A DNA stretch of 64,000 nt from Methanolobus vulcani (GCF_006546655.1 NZ_VIAQ01000015.1:186001-250000); one strand, 5' to 3'. Numbered from the stretch's first letter, positions 36,706-46,445 are shown. Notes: a model not told the origin generated them from the letters alone. Made by a program: numbers and translations.

Positions 36706-37410
36706 ATGGCTGGTTGTAATGCGCAAAACCCTGAAACTAACAATGTGATAGATATTCAGGGATTGAAGAAGAGTTATTTTCTGGGAAATATGGAAGTGCC
36801 TATACTTCATGGGATAGACCTGTGTATCAAACAAGGTGAATTTGTGGCTATAATGGGTCCGTCCGGCTCCGGGAAAAGCACACTGATGAATATGATAGGC
36901 TGTCTTGACAGACCCACAAGCGGAAAAGTAATGCTTATGGGTAAAGACACAAACGTCATCACAGACAACGAGCTTGCAGAGCTCAGGGGTTTTGAGATTG
37001 GTTTTGTTTTCCAGAATTTCAACCTTATTCCACGACTTAGTGCTTATGAGAATGTATTGCTTCCAACTTATTCCAACACAAAGAAAGGAATGGACACATC
37101 AGGACGGGCACGGGATCTGCTGAATCTGGTAGGTCTCGATGACCGTATAAGTCACAAGCCTGCGGAATTATCAGGTGGGCAAAGGCAGAGAGTTGCAATT
37201 GCCAGGTCTTTGATAAACGATCCTTCATTGATTCTCGCAGACGAACCTACAGGCAATCTTGATTCCAAAACAAGTGTTGAGATCATGGATATTTTCTCTG
37301 ATCTGCATCAGAAAGGACGTACCATTGTGATGATCACACACGATCCGGAAATGGAGCAGTATGTTGACAGAGTTGTCCACATAAGGGACGGAAATATCGG
37401 TAACAATTGA
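36706..37410 (+). CDS. MacB-type ABC transporter ATP-binding protein (module 3)
   Basis: 234 aa: Walker [10 protein letters not shown], signature [15 protein letters not shown], Walker [14 protein letters not shown]-loop MITHDPE. The ATG follows AAGGTGA with a 6-base spacer. It is first in an operon with a COG1361 protein (12-base gap) and one permease. Strongly similar to the ATPase at 32082. Confidence 0.94.
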   Translation: MAGCNAQNPETNNVIDIQGLKKSYFLGNMEVPILHGIDLCIKQGEFVAIMGPSGSGKSTLMNMIGCLDRPTSGKVMLMGKDTNVITDNELAELRGFEIGFVFQNFNLIPRLSAYENVLLPTYSNTKKGMDTSGRARDLLNLVGLDDRISHKPAELSGGQRQRVAIARSLINDPSLILADEPTGNLDSKTSVEIMDIFSDLHQKGRTIVMITHDPEMEQYVDRVVHIRDGNIGNN

Positions 37411-37422
37411 GGGTGGTTTGAC

Positions 37423-38679
37423 ATGAATTTCATAACTCTTTCAGATATTGATGAAATAATCAAAAGATCATTTTACATTTTATTCTGTATAGCTTTATTA
37501 AGTACTTCTTCCATTATGCCGGTCTCAGCAGATTCGGCGCCTAACATGAAGGTCAATATAATCGATTATGAGCCATTCCCGGCTCAGATCGGTGAATATG
37601 TGGACGTTAGAGTAAAGATAGAGAATATAGGGTATGGGCGTGCAGATGCAGTTTCCATTAAGATGGACCCTGAGTACCCATTCTCACTGGATTCCCAGGA
37701 CAATGCTGTGGAATTCATAGGAATATTATCTCCTGATGATGCAGCGGTACACGAATACCGCTTATATGTGGACGAGAGCGCAAAGGTAGGCACAGGCACA
37801 GTTGATGTCTATTACCAGGTCTATGAGGGTGGATCATGGTATAAGTCCTCCTTTGACTTAAACGTCGGTTCCAGCACTTTTGACAGCAAAGGAACCATTG
37901 AACTAACCGATATCTCCTGTGATCCTGTAGTATTTATGCCAGGAGATATCGGAACAGTCAGTTTCACTCTTACAAATACAGCAACCGCTGGCTCTGTAAC
38001 CATTGATGGCACAGACTATGATACAAATGCACGTGTCCAGTCTGCAGTGCTTCAGGGTGACGATGGCATTGATGTTACAAGTGACAGCTATACGGGATCA
38101 GGTGTAATTGGTTCCGGTAACTCTATTACATTGAGCTACAATGTTGAAGTTGCAGACGATGTCACAGATGGCACTTATTATCTGGACCTTTCCATGGTGG
38201 GTAATTCTCACTCCTATAACAACAACTGGAGAATTCCTGTAAAAGTTGATTCAGCTTCGGTAAAGGTAATTCCTTCAAAGCCAATGGAACTTACAAATGG
38301 AGAAGGGACTCTTGAGTTCGATGTAGCCAATATGCATCCAAATTCACTCAGCTCTGTAAGTGTAAAGCTGAGTGCTGATGGTGTTGATTTCTCTCCAGAA
38401 GAATACTTTGTCGGATCAATGGATTCTGACGAGCTTTTCACCATAGAGGTGGACGCAAAAACAGACCTTAAAGATGAAGTTATTCCTGTAACCATCACTG
38501 TGGAATACAGAAACGGTATCAACGAACACAACACTGAGGTCGCTGTTCGTGAAGTGAAACTTAACACTGAAGAGGAAGGCAGTGGTGCAAGTATCGCTGT
38601 TGGAGCAATTGCAGTTATCTTAATGCTGGGCGTCCCTGCGGTAGTGTTCATGAAGCGCAGAAAGCAGAACGATAACTAA
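37423..38679 (+). CDS. COG1361 surface protein of ABC exporter module 3
   Basis: 418 aa with signal peptide (YILFCIALLSTSSIMPVSA), Ig-like domains and a C-terminal membrane helix (IAVGAIAVILMLGVPAVVFM) with basic end. It parallels the protein at 32810 throughout, for example EYPFSLDSQDNAVEFIGILS against DYPFSVDSSANALVNVGILS. It is placed between ATPase and permease genes, as in modules 1 and 2. Confidence 0.85.
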   Translation: MNFITLSDIDEIIKRSFYILFCIALLSTSSIMPVSADSAPNMKVNIIDYEPFPAQIGEYVDVRVKIENIGYGRADAVSIKMDPEYPFSLDSQDNAVEFIGILSPDDAAVHEYRLYVDESAKVGTGTVDVYYQVYEGGSWYKSSFDLNVGSSTFDSKGTIELTDISCDPVVFMPGDIGTVSFTLTNTATAGSVTIDGTDYDTNARVQSAVLQGDDGIDVTSDSYTGSGVIGSGNSITLSYNVEVADDVTDGTYYLDLSMVGNSHSYNNNWRIPVKVDSASVKVIPSKPMELTNGEGTLEFDVANMHPNSLSSVSVKLSADGVDFSPEEYFVGSMDSDELFTIEVDAKTDLKDEVIPVTITVEYRNGINEHNTEVAVREVKLNTEEEGSGASIAVGAIAVILMLGVPAVVFMKRRKQNDN

Positions 38680-38703
38680 GCTTACAGGTGAACAGGTGAG
38701 ATT

Positions 38704-39918
38704 ATGCTGAGTCTGAAACATTCATTCAAAATGGCTGTAGGAAGCATCAGCAGCTCTAAACTGAGGTCTGCGCTGACAACTCTTGGAATTGTCATAGGTG
38801 TAGCTGCGGTTATTGCAAACGTATCACTGGGAGCCAGTTTCAACCAGTATTTCACAGAAGAGATCGGTTCTGTAGGTAACAATTTCATAATTGTTGAGGG
38901 TAAGGTCTCAAATCTTTTTCATGATCATGAAATGGAGATTATAAAAAATACTCCTGGTATTGTTGGAGTTTCCCCCCTGAGCCAGGAAGTTGCTGAGGTT
39001 ACATATCTCTCAACTGCCCGGCAGATTACTGTGCAGGGGGTTTCCGAGGACTATGAGCAGGTTGGCAATATACAGATGGAAAGTGGTACTTTCATTGATG
39101 ACAAAGACAAGTATATGGCTGTCATAGGCCATGATGTTGCATACGATAAGTTTGATCGCAAGATTTCTAATAAGAACACCATCGAGCTTAGTTTCACAAG
39201 ACCTGATGGTGAAGTTGTAACCCGGAAGTTCAAGGTAAAGGGCATTGTTGGCAGCCCTGAAACAACATTTGTGCAAAGTGGTATAGAACCTGATGACAGG
39301 ATCTTCATCCCTATCGAAACAATGAACGAGATAATGGGTCAGGATTATTACTGGGGTTACTTTGCAGCCGCCACAAGTCTTGAATCCATTGATGATATAA
39401 CCGATGAGCTTGATAAAAGACTTGCAAGGGATCTTGGAGTTCCTTTCAGGGACCTTGATAATGAGGATGCTAAACCTTATGCACTTACGAATCAGGGAGA
39501 AATACTGGAGCAGGTTAACCAGTTGTCTGCTGCACTGGGTTCACTACTGACATCAGTTGCTCTGATATCGCTTATAGTCGGTTCCATAGGTATCATGAAT
39601 ATCATGCTTGTAACAGTGACTGAAAGAACAGGTGAGATTGGTATCATGAAGTCCCTTGGCTTCAAGAATCATGAGGTTCTGTCGCTGTTCATGGTAGAAT
39701 CTATAGTTGTGGGACTTTTTGGTGGTGTGCTGGGTATTGTGCTTGGTGTGGTAGGTGCATATGCAGCGGATACTGCAATGGGATTGCCATATGTGTTCCC
39801 TCTTGACATGATTCTCATCGGAATGCTGGTTTCAGTGGTAGTTGGCTTGCTTGCAGGGATATATCCTGCCAATAAGGCAGCAAGGATGAACCCGGTAGAT
39901 GCACTACGTCACGAATAG
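38704..39918 (+). CDS. MacB-type ABC transporter permease (module 3)
   Basis: 404 aa with the same architecture and motifs as the permeases at 34107 and 35324 (SALTTLGIVIGVAAVIANVSLGASFNQYF, TERTGEIGIMKSLGFKNHEVLSLFMVES, GIYPANKAARMNPVDALRHE). It is followed at 42 bases by a small PLDc_N-type membrane protein, which may be co-transcribed. Confidence 0.94.
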   Translation: MLSLKHSFKMAVGSISSSKLRSALTTLGIVIGVAAVIANVSLGASFNQYFTEEIGSVGNNFIIVEGKVSNLFHDHEMEIIKNTPGIVGVSPLSQEVAEVTYLSTARQITVQGVSEDYEQVGNIQMESGTFIDDKDKYMAVIGHDVAYDKFDRKISNKNTIELSFTRPDGEVVTRKFKVKGIVGSPETTFVQSGIEPDDRIFIPIETMNEIMGQDYYWGYFAAATSLESIDDITDELDKRLARDLGVPFRDLDNEDAKPYALTNQGEILEQVNQLSAALGSLLTSVALISLIVGSIGIMNIMLVTVTERTGEIGIMKSLGFKNHEVLSLFMVESIVVGLFGGVLGIVLGVVGAYAADTAMGLPYVFPLDMILIGMLVSVVVGLLAGIYPANKAARMNPVDALRHE

Positions 39919-39959
39919 AGAATACAGAAATCAAAAAGAGGATCAAAGGAGATATTAAG

Positions 39960-40196
39960 ATGTTCGATATGTTTGGAATAGCAATTTCATTCTTTCTGTT
40001 TATATTTGTCTTCGGATTTGGGGTAATCGGGACTTTGTTCTGGTTGTGGATGATTATTGACTGTGCCACAAAAGAACCGTCTGAAGGTAACGATAAACTT
40101 ATCTGGATCATAATTATAGTTTTCACACATTTGCTTGGTGCTCTTGTATACTTTGTTATCAGGAGACCAAAGCGCATTCATGAATATGGAAAATAA
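39960..40196 (+). CDS. Small PLDc_N-type membrane protein (78 aa)
   Basis: Two hydrophobic helices with the pattern FWLWMIIDCATKEPSEGNDKLIWIIIIVFTHLLGALVYFVIRRPKR, which fits the short phospholipase D-nuclease N-terminal (PLDc_N) domain found alone in many small membrane proteins. AAAGGAGAT precedes the ATG. Function unknown; probably the last gene of exporter module 3. Confidence 0.75.
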   Translation: MFDMFGIAISFFLFIFVFGFGVIGTLFWLWMIIDCATKEPSEGNDKLIWIIIIVFTHLLGALVYFVIRRPKRIHEYGK

Positions 40197-40305
40197 ATTC
40201 AGTATCAAACAAATCTAAAAGATGGCAGTATACAGGAATTATCAAGTGCTAATAATTTTCAGATGATGTACAATTGGTTTAACAGAAATATATGAGGAAG
40301 AAATA

Positions 40306-40941
40306 ATGGGAGAGGTAGATGGAGCCATTCGCAAATTCTTAATGGTTGCTTTTAAGAAGCAAACCTATCTGAATATCCTGTATCTATTATTTTCCTTCCC
40401 TCTGGGTACTGCCTATTTTATATTCCTTGTCACAGGTCTCTCATTTGGTTTTGGCCTACTGCTTTTTTGGATTGGAATTCCTGTTCTGATATTGATTTTC
40501 CTGGCATGGTGGGAGATTGCATCATTTGAACGACAGATGGCTATCTGGTTTTTAGGAGTTGAGATTCCTTCCATGTATACGCAATCAGTATATGATAACA
40601 GTATACTCCGAAGTGATAACAGTATACTCCGAAGGCTTATTTTAAGGGTGAAAACTCCGGTTACCTGGAAAGCTCTTCTGTTTTTGCTGATAAAATTCCC
40701 GCTGGGTATTTTATCACTGATCTTCATGACGGTATTATTATGCCTGACTCTGGCAATGCTGTTCACCCCATTGCTCTATATATTGGGTGTAAGTGAAGTA
40801 TGTTCATTCCTTGAAGCAGTTATTGTTTCCATAGCAGGCATATTTATGGGTTTTTTATCATTACATGTGTTGAATGCACTGGCAGGTCTGTCTGGTAATT
40901 TTGCAAAAATAATGCTAAGTAATTCAAAAAAAGGCATGTAA
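40306..40941 (+). CDS. Putative sensor-type membrane protein (PF13796-like)
   Basis: A 211-aa protein built of two similar halves, each starting with a lysine/threonine turn and a hydrophobic pair: FKKQTYLNILYLLFSFPLGTAYF and VKTPVTWKALLFLLIKFPLGILSL. This matches the 'putative sensor' membrane domain that precedes kinases in actinobacteria, but no kinase is attached. A 21-bp tandem duplication (40593-40634) adds seven residues between the halves. GAGGAAG precedes the ATG. Confidence 0.65.
   Translation: MGEVDGAIRKFLMVAFKKQTYLNILYLLFSFPLGTAYFIFLVTGLSFGFGLLLFWIGIPVLILIFLAWWEIASFERQMAIWFLGVEIPSMYTQSVYDNSILRSDNSILRRLILRVKTPVTWKALLFLLIKFPLGILSLIFMTVLLCLTLAMLFTPLLYILGVSEVCSFLEAVIVSIAGIFMGFLSLHVLNALAGLSGNFAKIMLSNSKKGM
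40593..40634 (+). repeat. In-frame 21-bp tandem duplication
   Basis: TGATAACAGTATACTCCGAA plus G occurs twice head to tail (40593-40613 and 40614-40634) inside the sensor-like gene. It duplicates seven residues (DNSILRS/DNSILRR) without breaking the frame. The perfect identity indicates a recent event. Confidence 0.95.
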
Positions 40942-40984
40942 AACAGGAACCAATCTTAAATTTAATTGTAAGATTACCTGATAT

Positions 40985-41263
40985 TTAATCAATCATATTC
41001 AGACGGTTATAGAATTCAAGGATAAGCTTTGTTTTTTCATTCTCCAGATTGAGTCTGAATGTCCTTATTTGTTTGCCAAGAGGTTTTTCAATAACAATAT
41101 CACTTTTGATAAGTGGTGTAATAACCCTTGCAACACTTGAATGTGATAGACCAGTTTCATCTGCAATGCCGGAAAGATAGGTTGATTCATCCTTATGTGC
41201 GATGAGGTTCTTTAAAACCGTCATCTGGGCAGTTTTTCCAAATATCTCTTCCAGCGCGTCCAT
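40985..41263 (-). CDS. Small winged-helix transcriptional regulator (92 aa)
   Basis: A helix-turn-helix at about residues 14-65 (MTVLKNLIAHKDESTYLSGIADETGLSHSSVARVITPLIKSDIV) followed by a short wing (EKPLGKQIRTFRLN). It resembles small archaeal MarR/ArsR-like regulators. It is divergent from the response regulator at 41414; targets unknown. Confidence 0.8.
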   Translation of the reverse strand: MDALEEIFGKTAQMTVLKNLIAHKDESTYLSGIADETGLSHSSVARVITPLIKSDIVIEKPLGKQIRTFRLNLENEKTKLILEFYNRLNMID

Positions 41264-41413
41264 TAGTATCTTAATTAAATATTCCGTTATGGCTTATAAG
41301 ATTTTCTTTTATCGGATAAGCTGTTTACAAAAAAAGAAACTCTTTGATATTTAGAAAGGTTTTAATAACATCATTCGTCTATATTTTATAAGCTTATTTC
41401 AGGTAGAATTATC

Positions 41414-41926
41414 ATGCAAGCAGAAAATATTGGCGGAAAGATTCTCTCACTCATGGAGGAGAATCCCGGAATAACTGTAAAGATGATTTCAGAAAAGCTA
41501 TCAATAACAGTGAACCAGGTTGAAAAAGTGCTGGATAGTATGTCTGATACAAGGCAGAAAATTCTTATTGTTGATGATGAGATGGATGCTTTAGTATCTC
41601 TGAAAGTTGCCCTGGAAGCTGAAGGTTACAATGTCGTTGAAGCAAAAGATGGTCATGAAGTGGTAGACAAAGTATACTCCGAATTACCGGATGTAATTCT
41701 CCTTGACCTGATGATCCCTGGAATAGATGGTTTTGAGGTTTGCAGGCTGTTAAAATCTGATGAAATGTATCGTCATATTCCTATCATCATGCTAACTGCT
41801 CGCAATGAGGTCGACGATAAGGTAGAAGGCATTGAACTTGGTGCTGATGACTACGTAACCAAACCATTTAATCTGAAAGAACTGAAGGCACGCATAAAGA
41901 TGATTCTGCGAAGACAGGATATCTGA
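41414..41926 (+). CDS. Response regulator with N-terminal HTH and C-terminal receiver
   Basis: 170 aa. Residues about 7-45 form a helix-turn-helix-like segment (ILSLMEENPGITVKMISEKLSITVNQVEKVLD); about 50-168 is a canonical receiver with KILIVDDE, phospho-acceptor in VILLDLMIPGIDGFEV, Thr in MLTARNE and Lys in DDYVTKPF. The order is opposite to bacterial OmpR-type regulators. It ends 17 bases before the membrane kinase at 41944, its likely partner. Confidence 0.88.
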   Translation: MQAENIGGKILSLMEENPGITVKMISEKLSITVNQVEKVLDSMSDTRQKILIVDDEMDALVSLKVALEAEGYNVVEAKDGHEVVDKVYSELPDVILLDLMIPGIDGFEVCRLLKSDEMYRHIPIIMLTARNEVDDKVEGIELGADDYVTKPFNLKELKARIKMILRRQDI

Positions 41927-41943
41927 ATATTTTTAAGTGATCT

Positions 41944-43704
41944 ATGTGGAACCGCAAAAGCAAATGGAACCTTTTACTCTTTGCTGCAATAGTTTTGCTT
42001 TTGATAAGTTCTATCTTTTTTCTCTGGATGAAGACCAACATTGAGGTTCGGTCGGTTGTTGAAGAACAATATCAGAATCAGCAGTTATTGCTTACAAGGC
42101 ACATTGCAGGTACTATAGAACAGACTCTTAATGAAAGAGTCTCTCTTCTTGAAGTAATCGCCAAAACAGATTCGGGTGTACCCGAGGATAATTTTAAGTC
42201 GGATATAAAAAGTGTTTATGATATAGCTGGCTTATTCTATGTGGTAGAATATGTTGCAGAAAATGGGACTATAGTTTCAGGTTATCCGGAGGAATATGTT
42301 CCTCTGGGTCTAAATCTACATGAGAATGATGTATCCTACGCTTTTGAACATGTGAATGATACCGGAGATGTTTATATCACAGACCCCCTGAAACTTATGG
42401 AGGGTAATTATGGTTCCTTTATCTGGGTTCCTGTTTACGAGGGAGATATCTTCAGGGGAGCATTTATTGCTATTATCAAAGAATCTGATCTGAAAGACAG
42501 GTATGTGGTTGAATCCAACTCTTCAAGTTATGCATATCTTATTGATGAACGTGGCAGGATTCTTTATGAAGGTAACCAGAACTATGAGCGAGGTGCTCTC
42601 TATGTTGATATTTTCGGTTCCAACGTATCCGGTTTACAGGAAATTATAGCAGAGCAGATCAATGGCTCTGAAGGTAATGGAAAGTATTTCCTGCTTGAAA
42701 ACGAAACCATCTATGAAGAGAAACTTGTATCTTATTCTCCTATCAACTGGTACAATCAAAAGTGGTCACTGGCTCTGACAAGCCCTTCTTCAGAAGTTGA
42801 CCGGTTAATTGTTTCGGTTTACCTGAAGCTTTTCATTGTGGCGGCAGTTTCAGCTTTGTTTATTGTGTTTGTAAGTTCGTTTGTTGTTATTATTCTCTTT
42901 AACTGGAGTAAGAGCCTTGAAAAGGAAGTAGGAGAAAAGACTCAGGAGCTGAAAGAATCCAATGAATCCCTGAGGGCTGCAAATACTAAACTTAAGGAAC
43001 TGGACCGTCTGAAAACAGAATTCCTTTCCATTGTATCCCATGAGCTTAAAACTCCTCTTACGGCTATGAGGACATCCAGTGAATTCCTGCGGGAAAGTGA
43101 TGAATGCAGCATTCCTGTAAGACGTCAGATGCTTGATATTATCATCAGGAATATAGACCGGCAATCACGAATGGTGGATGATCTTCTGGATGTATCAAGA
43201 ATCGAGTCCAATCGCATGAAATATCATAAAGAGCATGTGAATGTCGTGGAAGCAGTTCATACATCCCTTGAGATGCTCTCAACCGTTCTCAAAGAGAAAA
43301 ACATGAATGTTCTTGTGGAAATTCCAGATAGTCTTCCTTCGGTTTATACTGACAGGGATAAACTGGTTCAGGTTTTCATCAATCTCCTGAACAATGCTGT
43401 AAAATTCAGTAAAAAGAATGGTACCGTCAGGGTATCTGCGCAGGAAGATGATGATTTTATTGAAATTAGTGTAAGTGACAATGGTATTGGTATGAGTGGG
43501 GAAGAGTTTGAAAAGGTCTTCGATAAATTCTACCAGATAGACAGCACTTCCACCCGCAAGGTCGGAGGGAGCGGTCTTGGCCTATCCATTGTGAAAGGTA
43601 TAATAGAAGGCCAGGGAGGAACTATATCTGTCACAAGTGAACAGGATAAAGGCAGTACTTTTGTTTTCACATTAAAGAAATCCATGGATGAAATTGATGG
43701 ATGA
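41944..43704 (+). CDS. Membrane sensor histidine kinase
   Basis: 586 aa: membrane segment at about 9-29, extracellular Cache-like sensor at about 30-285, membrane segment at about 295-322, a coiled-coil linker, HisKA with SHELKTPLTAMR, and HATPase with NLLNNAVKFSK, DNGIGM and GGSGLGLSIVKGIIEGQGG. It forms a two-gene unit with the HTH-REC regulator upstream and is convergent with the PAS kinase at 43725. Ligand unknown. Confidence 0.93.
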   Translation: MWNRKSKWNLLLFAAIVLLLISSIFFLWMKTNIEVRSVVEEQYQNQQLLLTRHIAGTIEQTLNERVSLLEVIAKTDSGVPEDNFKSDIKSVYDIAGLFYVVEYVAENGTIVSGYPEEYVPLGLNLHENDVSYAFEHVNDTGDVYITDPLKLMEGNYGSFIWVPVYEGDIFRGAFIAIIKESDLKDRYVVESNSSSYAYLIDERGRILYEGNQNYERGALYVDIFGSNVSGLQEIIAEQINGSEGNGKYFLLENETIYEEKLVSYSPINWYNQKWSLALTSPSSEVDRLIVSVYLKLFIVAAVSALFIVFVSSFVVIILFNWSKSLEKEVGEKTQELKESNESLRAANTKLKELDRLKTEFLSIVSHELKTPLTAMRTSSEFLRESDECSIPVRRQMLDIIIRNIDRQSRMVDDLLDVSRIESNRMKYHKEHVNVVEAVHTSLEMLSTVLKEKNMNVLVEIPDSLPSVYTDRDKLVQVFINLLNNAVKFSKKNGTVRVSAQEDDDFIEISVSDNGIGMSGEEFEKVFDKFYQIDSTSTRKVGGSGLGLSIVKGIIEGQGGTISVTSEQDKGSTFVFTLKKSMDEIDG

Positions 43705-43724
43705 CAGGTAAAAAGCTGTGAAAT

Positions 43725-45338
43725 TCAGGTGAACTTTTCGTCGCTGTTCATTGGTATTGTAAAGCTGAAATTACTTCCTTTATTGATCTTCGTTTCAACC
43801 TGTATGTTACCGCCATGCATTTCAACGAATTCCTTTACAATGCTAAGGCCAAGCCCGGCTCCTTCAAATTTACGGTTAAGTGAGGAATCGATCTGCGAAA
43901 AAGGCTGAAATAATTTATCAATGTTCTCTTTTTCAATTCCAATGCCGTCATCTTTCACTGAAACACTGAGCATCTGTCCGTTTTTTGTAACATCCACTTT
44001 AATGTTTCCACATTGGTCCGTAAACTTGATAGCATTACTAATAAGGTTGTAGAGTACAGTTTTGATCTTGTTTTTATCAGCTGTAATTGTCTTTATTTCC
44101 TCATCGACACAGAATTGCAGATCGATCTGCTTTTTCTTTGCCATTGGAAGTGTAGAGTTCTTTATATCTTTGATTATAGTGGGTACTGAAAACTCTTTTA
44201 ATTTCAGCTCAATGTTCCCTTCTTCAACAGCTGACATTTCTATCATTGAATTAAGTAGAAGGAGCAATCGGTTGCCACTTTTATTGATAATTTCCAAATA
44301 ACTTTTTTGTTCTTTTGTAGTAGTGCCCACATAGTCTTCATATAATAGGTCTGAATAGCCTATTATAAGATTCAGGGGCGTTCTCAGTTCATGGCTTATA
44401 TTTGAAAGGAATTGTCTTTTCGTACGATTTGCATTTTCATAAATAAGTTTGGCAAAAACAAGCGCCTGTTCTGCTTTTTTCCTTTCTGTAATGTCATTGC
44501 CTGATGACAATACTCCTGTTATAGTTCCCTCTTCATCTTTGATGAGTATATTATGCCAGGCAAATATGCGCTCTCCATCTTTTGTCATCAGGGGTAATTC
44601 AAAATAAGTCTTGAATGGAAGCTTTCCCTGAAGAAACTCCTGATATTTCTTTTTAGTTTTTTCTTTTAGTTCATCGGGCAGGGCAATGTCAAACCAGTTA
44701 CTTGCTACAAGCTTACATTCTTCTTGTCCGAATACTTCGCAGCCTTTCTTATTTATAAGTTTGATATTACCTTCTGTATTAATTGCAATTATGATTACCC
44801 CGACAATGTCAAGATAATTCTGAGCCCTGTCCCTTTCTTCTTTGAGTCTTACTTCAACCTGCTTGAGTCTTGCAATATCAACCATCAGGCCATTTATTCC
44901 TTTGAATTCTCCATCTTTAATTACTGGTCTGGATGTGGTATGAACAAAGCTGATTTTCCCATCTTTTTTCACAATTCTGAACATATATGGTTTATGTTCT
45001 CCGGATACAGTTTTTCCTATATCCTCAAGTAGGCCATGTATGTCCTCAGGATGCACGTGTTTTGTAAAATGTGTTCCAAGAACTTCGTCTATTGTATAAC
45101 CGGTTATATTTTCGATGGCCGGATTTATATAGGTAAAAAAACCGTCTTTGTCTACAGAAAAAAGAACGTCATTGAGGTTATTGAGTCTTTCACTATAGAA
45201 CTCTTCTGTGCATTTGAGTTTTGATTCAGTGAATTCCAATCTTTCGGTAAGATCGGCAATTTTTTCGTTGAGCTCTTTTACCAAGATATGATTATCTTGC
45301 TCACCGTTTTGAGCTTCTTTTTTGTTTTTCTTAATCAT
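43725..45338 (-). CDS. Soluble PAS-PAS sensor histidine kinase
   Basis: 537 aa with no membrane segment: an N-terminal coiled coil (about 10-45), two PAS/PAC domains (about 48-290, for example VDKDGFFTYINPAIENITGYT and INTEGNIKLINKKGCEVFGQ), HisKA with SHELRTPLNLIIGYSDLLYED, and HATPase with NLISNAIKFTD, DDGIGI and GAGLGLSIVKEFVE. It is probably an intracellular redox or small-molecule sensor. No response regulator is adjacent on its strand. Confidence 0.93.
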   Translation of the reverse strand: MIKKNKKEAQNGEQDNHILVKELNEKIADLTERLEFTESKLKCTEEFYSERLNNLNDVLFSVDKDGFFTYINPAIENITGYTIDEVLGTHFTKHVHPEDIHGLLEDIGKTVSGEHKPYMFRIVKKDGKISFVHTTSRPVIKDGEFKGINGLMVDIARLKQVEVRLKEERDRAQNYLDIVGVIIIAINTEGNIKLINKKGCEVFGQEECKLVASNWFDIALPDELKEKTKKKYQEFLQGKLPFKTYFELPLMTKDGERIFAWHNILIKDEEGTITGVLSSGNDITERKKAEQALVFAKLIYENANRTKRQFLSNISHELRTPLNLIIGYSDLLYEDYVGTTTKEQKSYLEIINKSGNRLLLLLNSMIEMSAVEEGNIELKLKEFSVPTIIKDIKNSTLPMAKKKQIDLQFCVDEEIKTITADKNKIKTVLYNLISNAIKFTDQCGNIKVDVTKNGQMLSVSVKDDGIGIEKENIDKLFQPFSQIDSSLNRKFEGAGLGLSIVKEFVEMHGGNIQVETKINKGSNFSFTIPMNSDEKFT

Positions 45339-45842
45339 TGCCTGGAAACCACCATATAATCAGTATATTTGCCAGGGATGCTTTTAGTTTCATCATTAAA
45401 GATGTTGCAATCGAAGTTTTATAATTTTGTAGCCATTGAACTAACTATAAGCACATCTGACTTCCGACCATAATGCTCCGCATAGAAAATAGTAAATGAA
45501 TTATTAATTGCAACCCAATAATCATCACTATTTTTAATGCCTACAAAGTTATATGATTTCGAAAATCCTTCAAATAAGCAATTATTTTGATATTTATCAA
45601 TCAATATTATATATAAATATCTACACACAATTGAGCACGATTTCGAATATGGAATCAATAGAAATACGGATATCTATATTTAAAATAAATCCTCGTTGGA
45701 ATTGACGCCGAGGTTTTGGGGGGGCAGGAACACAGTAAAAAGCCCACACAGTAATATAGGATTTCTACAGAGCCCTTTTTTGTTGATATTAATACGTGCG
45801 CAAAAAGTATATATAGAACAAACCATTTTTATTAATATAAAA
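45339..45842. other. Intergenic region upstream of the TetR gene
   Basis: About 500 AT-rich bases. A 79-codon minus-strand frame at 45419-45658 lacks a ribosome-binding site and recognisable domain; I treat it as chance or decayed sequence. A G8 stretch lies near 45716-45724. TATA-like TATATATA occurs at 45808-45815, ahead of the tetR gene. Confidence 0.4.
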
Positions 45843-45856
45843 TGACTAACTAGTCA
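45843..45856. promoter_or_regulatory. TetR operator at its own gene
   Basis: TGACTAACTAGTCA, a perfect inverted repeat (TGACTA-AC-TAGTCA), 16 bases before the tetR ATG and downstream of TATATATA at 45808. It matches the operators at 48289 and 51570 in 12 of 14 positions, indicating autoregulation. Confidence 0.75.
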
Positions 45857-45872
45857 ATACCAGAGATAATCC

Positions 45873-46445
45873 ATGAAAAAACAGGTTGAAGACAAAAAAG
45901 CAGCCCTTTTAGAAGCTGCCCTGAAGCTCTTTACTGAAAGAGGCTTCCATGGCACATCCACAGCCCAGATATCAAAAGAGGCAGGTGTAGCTACTGGTAC
46001 TTTATTCAATTATTTTCCTACAAAAGAGGATCTCATAAACGGCTTATATTTCGAGGTAAAAGGAGAATTAAGCCGTAAAATGGGAAAAGATGTCCAGACA
46101 CAGAAAACTTACGAAGAAAAGTTAAAGAAAATGTGGTGCAATCTGGTCGAATGGGGAATAGAAAACCAGGACAAATTCCTTTTTGTCGGACAGTTCTGTT
46201 CTTCTCCTTACATAACAAGCCATACCCGTGAAGTAGTTATGGAAGAGTATGTTTTCTTCCATGACCTTGTGACGGAAGGATTAGCAAATGGTGAGCTCGG
46301 AGACTATCCACCAGAGATGATAACTTCAATCTTCTATCAGTCAAGCAGGACAATAGTTGACTATATTCTTTATTCAGAACCACAGGATCGGAATAAAGCT
46401 ATAGAAGATGGATTTCAGATTGTCTGGAAAGGAGTTGCCAAATAA
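45873..46445 (+). CDS. TetR/AcrR-family transcriptional regulator
   Basis: 190 aa with the TetR DNA-binding domain at about 9-57 (KKAALLEAALKLFTERGFHGTSTAQISKEAGVATGTLFNYFPTKEDLI, including the conserved GTLF-YF turn) and a helical ligand/dimer domain after it. It is probably a repressor released by a small molecule. The palindrome TGACTAACTAGTCA lies in its promoter, and near-identical palindromes precede three downstream units, so it likely controls the whole 45.8-53.3 kb island. Confidence 0.92.
   Translation: MKKQVEDKKAALLEAALKLFTERGFHGTSTAQISKEAGVATGTLFNYFPTKEDLINGLYFEVKGELSRKMGKDVQTQKTYEEKLKKMWCNLVEWGIENQDKFLFVGQFCSSPYITSHTREVVMEEYVFFHDLVTEGLANGELGDYPPEMITSIFYQSSRTIVDYILYSEPQDRNKAIEDGFQIVWKGVAK

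Noticed and set aside
45419-45658. 79-codon minus-strand ORF upstream of tetR
   Set aside because: No ribosome-binding site, no recognisable domain, AT-rich low-complexity codons in a promoter region.
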